Both the position numbers and the translations under genes were made by a program. The notes beneath the pieces were generated by a model. The model did no database searches, was not told the origin of the DNA, and saw only the letters and a program-made list of their open reading frames with translations. From assembly GCF_026241155.1 (NCBI RefSeq), contig NZ_JAPFGP010000002.1:372001-436000 (forward strand): a stretch of 64,000 nt of DNA. Direction: 5' to 3'. Shown in pieces: positions 60,718 through 64,000 of this stretch; the first letter of the stretch is position 1; every line of letters starts with the position of its first letter. This stretch comes from Paucibacter sp. PLA-PC-4 (lineage in GTDB: Bacteria; Pseudomonadota; Gammaproteobacteria; Burkholderiales; Burkholderiaceae_C).

Positions 60718-63153
60718 ATGCAATTCCCTGAATCCTGGCTGCGGTCATTCTGCAACCCCGCGCTGAACACCCAAGAACTGGCCGAGCTGCTGACGATGAG
60801 CGGCCTCGAGGTCGAAGAGTTGCGCCCGGTGGCGCCGCCTTTTCACGGTATCGTGGTTGCCGAGATCCTGACGGCCGAGCAGCACCCCAATGCCGACAAG
60901 CTGCGTGTCTGCGCGGTCAATGCCGGCGGCCCAGAGCCCTTGCAGATCGTCTGCGGCGCACCGAACGCGCGGGCCGGCATCAGGGTGCCGCTGGCCATGG
61001 TGGGCGCGGAACTGCCCCCGGGCGAAGATGGCAAGCCCTTCGGCATCAAAGTCGGCAAGCTGCGCGGCGTCGAGAGCTTTGGCATGCTGTGCTCGGCCCG
61101 CGAACTCAAGCTCAGCGAGGATCACGGCGGCCTGCTGGAGCTGGCCGCTGATGCGCCGATCGGCCAGAACATCCGTGATCATCTGAAGCTCGACGACACG
61201 CTGTTCACCTTGAAGCTGACGCCCAACCTGGCCCATGCACTGAGCGTTTACGGCATCGCCCGCGAGGTCTCCGCGCTGACCGGCGCGCCGCTGCTGGCGC
61301 CGGCGTTCACGCCCGCCGAGGTCAAGCACCAGGACAAGCTGCCGGTACGCATCGAGGCTTCCGATTTGTGCGGTCGTTTCTCGGGTCGCATCGTGCGTGG
61401 CGTCAACACCCAGGCGCGAACGCCTGCATGGATGGTTGACCGCCTCGCTCGCTGCGGCCAGCGCTCGGTCTCGCCCCTGGTCGATATCTCGAACTATGTG
61501 ATGTTCGAGCTGGGTCGCCCCAGCCATATCTTCGACCTCGACAAGATCGACGGTGAGTTGGTCGTGCGCTGGGGACGCAAGGGCGAGCAGCTCAAGCTGC
61601 TCAACGGCAACACGATCGAAGTCGACGAGAGCGTCGGCGTGATCGCCAATCAGGGCGCAAACGGACAGGTCGTCGAGTCGCTGGCCGGCATCATGGGCGG
61701 CGACCATACGGCCGTCTCTAACGACACGAAGAACATCTATGTCGAGGCAGCGTTCTGGTGGCCCAAGGCGGTGATGGGTCGTTCGCGGCGCTACAACTTC
61801 TCGACCGATGCGGGCCATCGCTTCGAGCGCGGTGTGGATCCGGCGCAGACCGTCGAGCACATCGAGCGCATCACGCAGCTGATCATCGAGATTTGCGGCG
61901 GTGAGGCCGCGACGATGGATGACCAGATCACCGCGCTGCCTGAGCGCAAGCCGGTGACGCTGCGGGTGGCGCGCGCCGCCAAGGTGATCGGCATGCCGCT
62001 CACCCAGGCGCAGTGCGCCGGCGTGTTCAAGCGCCTGGGCCTCGAGTTCGTCGAAAGTGACGCTCATGGGGGCACGCTGACCGTGACGCCGCCGAGCTCG
62101 CGCTTTGACATCCAGATCGAGGAAGACCTGATCGAGGAAGTGATACGCGTGCTGGGCTATCCGAATCTGCCCGACACGCCACCGCTGGCGCCTGTGGTTG
62201 GCAAGGTGGCCTCGGAATCGCGCCGGTCCATTCATGCGCTGCGACACGCTTTGGCCGGCCGCGACTACTACGAAACCATCAACTTCAGTTTCGTTGAGGC
62301 ACGCTGGGAGCAGGAACTGGCCGGCAATGACAGCCCGATCCAGTTGCTGAACCCGATCGCCGCACCGCTGGCCGTGATGCGCTCCAGCCTGATTGGCAGC
62401 TTGATCAATGCGCTGCGCTACAACCTGACCCGTAAGGCGCCGAGGGTGCGCCTGTTCGAGATCGGGCGGGTGTTCCTGCGCGATGCCACCGTGGTTGAGA
62501 GCGACACAACGATCGCCGGCGTTCGACAGCCGATGCGGGTGGGAGGGCTTGCCTTCGGCGCGGCCGATCAGCCGCAATGGAGCCAGCGCGACCGCAGCGT
62601 CGATTTCTTCGATGTGAAGGGCGATCTGGAGGCTTTGTTCGCGCCCCGCCAGCTGCGCTTTATCGCTGCCGACCATCCCGCGCTGCACCCGGGCCGCAGT
62701 GCGCGTGTCGAGCTGGATGGCGAGGACGTCGGCGTGATCGGCGAGCTGCATCCGAAGTGGCGCCAGGGCTATGAGCTGCCCAGCGCCCCCATCGTGTTCG
62801 AGCTGGCGCTTGACGCCGTGCTGGCGCGTCGCTTGCCGCAAGGCCAGGGCGTTGCGCGTCAACAGTCGGTGCAGCGCGATATCGCGGTCGTGGTCGGCGA
62901 GGGCGTCACGCATGAAGCACTGATGACGACGATTGCCGGTGCGCATGACGGATTGATCCGCTCGGCGCGGCTGTTCGACGTCTTCAAGCCGACCCAGGCC
63001 GGCGGCGATCTGAAGGAGGGTGAGCGCAGCATGGCCGTCCGTCTGGAGTTGCTGGACGACGAGTCCACCCTGACCGATGAGCGCATCGAGCAGGCCGTGG
63101 CCGCCGTGCTCGCGGCGCTGGCTCAGCATTTGGGCGCGCGTTTGCGCGGCTAA
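60718..63153 (+). CDS. pheT: Phenylalanyl-tRNA synthetase beta subunit
   Basis: The 811-residue beta subunit starts MQFPESWLRSFCNPALNTQE. It has the EMAP-like tRNA-binding domain (about 40-150), the B3/B4 editing region (TPAWMVDRLARCGQRSVSPL, DISNYVMFELGRPSHIFDLD), B5 (about 400-475), a catalytic-like core (FSFVEARWEQELAGND, LNPIAAPLAVMRSSLIGSLI) and the C-terminal FDX-ACB domain (QSVQRDIAVVVGEGVTHEAL). It partners PheS in an alpha2beta2 enzyme. ihfA follows. Confidence 0.97.
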   Translation: MQFPESWLRSFCNPALNTQELAELLTMSGLEVEELRPVAPPFHGIVVAEILTAEQHPNADKLRVCAVNAGGPEPLQIVCGAPNARAGIRVPLAMVGAELPPGEDGKPFGIKVGKLRGVESFGMLCSARELKLSEDHGGLLELAADAPIGQNIRDHLKLDDTLFTLKLTPNLAHALSVYGIAREVSALTGAPLLAPAFTPAEVKHQDKLPVRIEASDLCGRFSGRIVRGVNTQARTPAWMVDRLARCGQRSVSPLVDISNYVMFELGRPSHIFDLDKIDGELVVRWGRKGEQLKLLNGNTIEVDESVGVIANQGANGQVVESLAGIMGGDHTAVSNDTKNIYVEAAFWWPKAVMGRSRRYNFSTDAGHRFERGVDPAQTVEHIERITQLIIEICGGEAATMDDQITALPERKPVTLRVARAAKVIGMPLTQAQCAGVFKRLGLEFVESDAHGGTLTVTPPSSRFDIQIEEDLIEEVIRVLGYPNLPDTPPLAPVVGKVASESRRSIHALRHALAGRDYYETINFSFVEARWEQELAGNDSPIQLLNPIAAPLAVMRSSLIGSLINALRYNLTRKAPRVRLFEIGRVFLRDATVVESDTTIAGVRQPMRVGGLAFGAADQPQWSQRDRSVDFFDVKGDLEALFAPRQLRFIAADHPALHPGRSARVELDGEDVGVIGELHPKWRQGYELPSAPIVFELALDAVLARRLPQGQGVARQQSVQRDIAVVVGEGVTHEALMTTIAGAHDGLIRSARLFDVFKPTQAGGDLKEGERSMAVRLELLDDESTLTDERIEQAVAAVLAALAQHLGARLRG

Positions 63154-63179
63154 GCGAATAAAAGGCGGGGAGGGTTTTG

Positions 63180-63551
63180 ATGAGCGACGACAACAAGAAC
63201 GAGACCGGGCCGGCGCGCGTGCTGCTGCCCAGCCTGGAAACGCCGACTTTGACCAAGGCCGAGCTCGCCGAACTGCTGTTCGACAAGCTGGGCCTGAACA
63301 AGCGCGAGTCTAAGGACATGGTCGAAGCCTTCTTCGACATCATCCATGGCCAGCTGGTGCAGGGACGTGACGTCAAGCTGTCGGGCTTCGGCAACTTCAA
63401 TATCCGTCGCAAGGCCTCGCGCCCCGGGCGCAATCCGCGTACCGGCGAGTCGATCCCGATCAAGGCTCGCAATGTCGTTACCTTCCACGCCAGTCACAAA
63501 CTCAAGGGACTGGTGCAAGGTGATACACCCGGCGAGGATGACTTCGAGTAG
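63180..63551 (+). CDS. ihfA: Integration host factor subunit alpha
   Basis: The 123-residue DNA-bending protein has the HU/IHF core [42 protein letters not shown] and [29 protein letters not shown], with the Pro that intercalates in DNA in the RPGRNP arm. It is about 22 residues longer at the N-terminus than E. coli IhfA ([20 protein letters not shown]), as in other betaproteobacteria. ATG 63180 follows GGGGAGG. It is the last biosynthetic gene of the operon before merR. Confidence 0.96.
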   Translation: MSDDNKNETGPARVLLPSLETPTLTKAELAELLFDKLGLNKRESKDMVEAFFDIIHGQLVQGRDVKLSGFGNFNIRRKASRPGRNPRTGESIPIKARNVVTFHASHKLKGLVQGDTPGEDDFE

Positions 63552-63585
63552 AGTCTGACCTCCCGACCTGAAGCCCTTGATTTGA

Positions 63586-64000
63586 ATGGAAAAAGTGCTT
63601 CCTTCGATACCTGCCAAACGCTATTTCACCATCGGTGAGGTCAGCGATTTGTGTGGCGTGAAGCCTTATGTGCTGCGTTATTGGGAGCAGGAGTTCACGC
63701 AACTCAAGCCCATGAAGCGGCGTGGCAACCGCCGCTACTACCAGCACCATGAGGTGCTGCTGATCCGCCGCATCCGTGACCTGCTCTATGACCAGGGCTT
63801 CACGATCTCGGGTGCCCGCAACCAGCTCGCCGACGCGCCGGGTCTGCGCCTTGACGCGCTGCAGGCCTTCCGAGAGGAGGCCGCCGAGGCCGAGCGACTC
63901 GAGGCTGAGGAGCTCGACACGACCCCCTCCTTCGACATCAGCGGCGACGAAAAACTCTCGCTCGAACAGGTACGTCAAGAATTGCTATCTATTCGCGAGA
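63586..64000 (+). CDS. MerR-family transcriptional regulator, 3' end outside the window
   Basis: The open frame runs past the window. MEKVLPSIPAKRYFTIGEVS begins it, followed by DLCGVKPYVLRYWEQEFTQL and MKRRGNRRYYQHHEVLLIRR, a typical MerR winged helix (residues about 13-80). The segment after residue 90 is acidic. MerR genes of this kind sit directly after ihfA in many beta- and gammaproteobacteria. It has none of the Cys pattern of metal-binding MerR in the visible part. The regulated genes are unknown. Confidence 0.88.
   Translation, partial: MEKVLPSIPAKRYFTIGEVSDLCGVKPYVLRYWEQEFTQLKPMKRRGNRRYYQHHEVLLIRRIRDLLYDQGFTISGARNQLADAPGLRLDALQAFREEAAEAERLEAEELDTTPSFDISGDEKLSLEQVRQELLSIRE

Overview
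This is a 64 kb stretch of a high-GC chromosome. Gene content points to a betaproteobacterium of the order Burkholderiales, most likely the Rubrivivax/Roseateles/Leptothrix-type group. Supporting signs are the block thrS-infC-rpmI-rplT-pheS-pheT-ihfA-merR, an IF3 that begins IATFADRR, an orphan Bug (TctC-type) binding protein, TRAP transport genes, Tat-exported PhoX proteins, and a DUF4212/sodium:solute symporter/DUF294 locus. The genus is inference. I see no phage, intact insertion sequence, CRISPR array or rRNA. The sequence reads as ordinary chromosome with a few degraded patches.

Layout. 1-5.8 kb: the end of a BNR-repeat protein, truC, a YchJ-family gene, and a MarR-GNAT fusion regulator divergent from the uvrD helicase gene. 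A 15-bp perfect palindrome covers the uvrD promoter. 5.9-10.2 kb: two tandem Tat-exported PhoX-family proteins, each behind a phased Pho-box array. 10.2-15.4 kb: a gene-poor accessory stretch with a large lipoprotein, an unrecognised 179-aa protein, a decayed XRE regulator, small ORFs, and tRNA-Ser(TGA) with a tRNA-like remnant beside it. 15.4-22.6 kb: apaH, a CNNM/CorC protein with SapC, the protocatechuate-branch genes pcaB and a fused pcaC-pcaD, and a FeeM-like N-acyl amino acid synthase. 22.6-30.5 kb: an IclR regulator divergent from a seven-gene aromatic operon (MBL protein, VOC protein, FAD monooxygenase, DUF2783, Bug protein, hmgA, fahA). 30.5-36.1 kb: egtB-egtD for ergothioneine, divergent from a dctPQM TRAP transporter.

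36.1-43.4 kb: a LuxR-type regulator, a periplasmic binding-like protein, vanZ-like, tRNA-Thr(CGT), and prfB-pepN-fbp, with the RF2 programmed +1 frameshift site intact. 43.6-49.6 kb: a small membrane protein, a TPR protein, then DUF4212-symporter-cNMP/CBS/DUF294-exonuclease. 49.6-56.1 kb: a heptamer tandem repeat, tex, a TonB-dependent receptor, a patatin-like lipase and a glycine-zipper lipoprotein. 56.1-64 kb: the thrS-infC-rpmI-rplT-pheST-ihfA-merR block.

The most interesting signals are regulatory. (a) thrS is preceded by a 14-codon threonine-rich leader ORF, an intrinsic terminator and a competing pairing, the layout of ribosome-mediated attenuation. (b) The uvrD promoter (TTGGCA-17-TAGAAT) lies under the palindrome and predicts a leaderless mRNA. 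(c) Both phoX genes have four 11-bp-phased Pho half-sites. (d) infC appears to start at ATC. (e) A 26-codon ORF links dctQ and dctM through ATGA overlaps at both ends. (f) PcaC and PcaD are fused in the order decarboxylase-hydrolase. (g) The MBL protein of the homogentisate cluster lacks half of its metal ligands.
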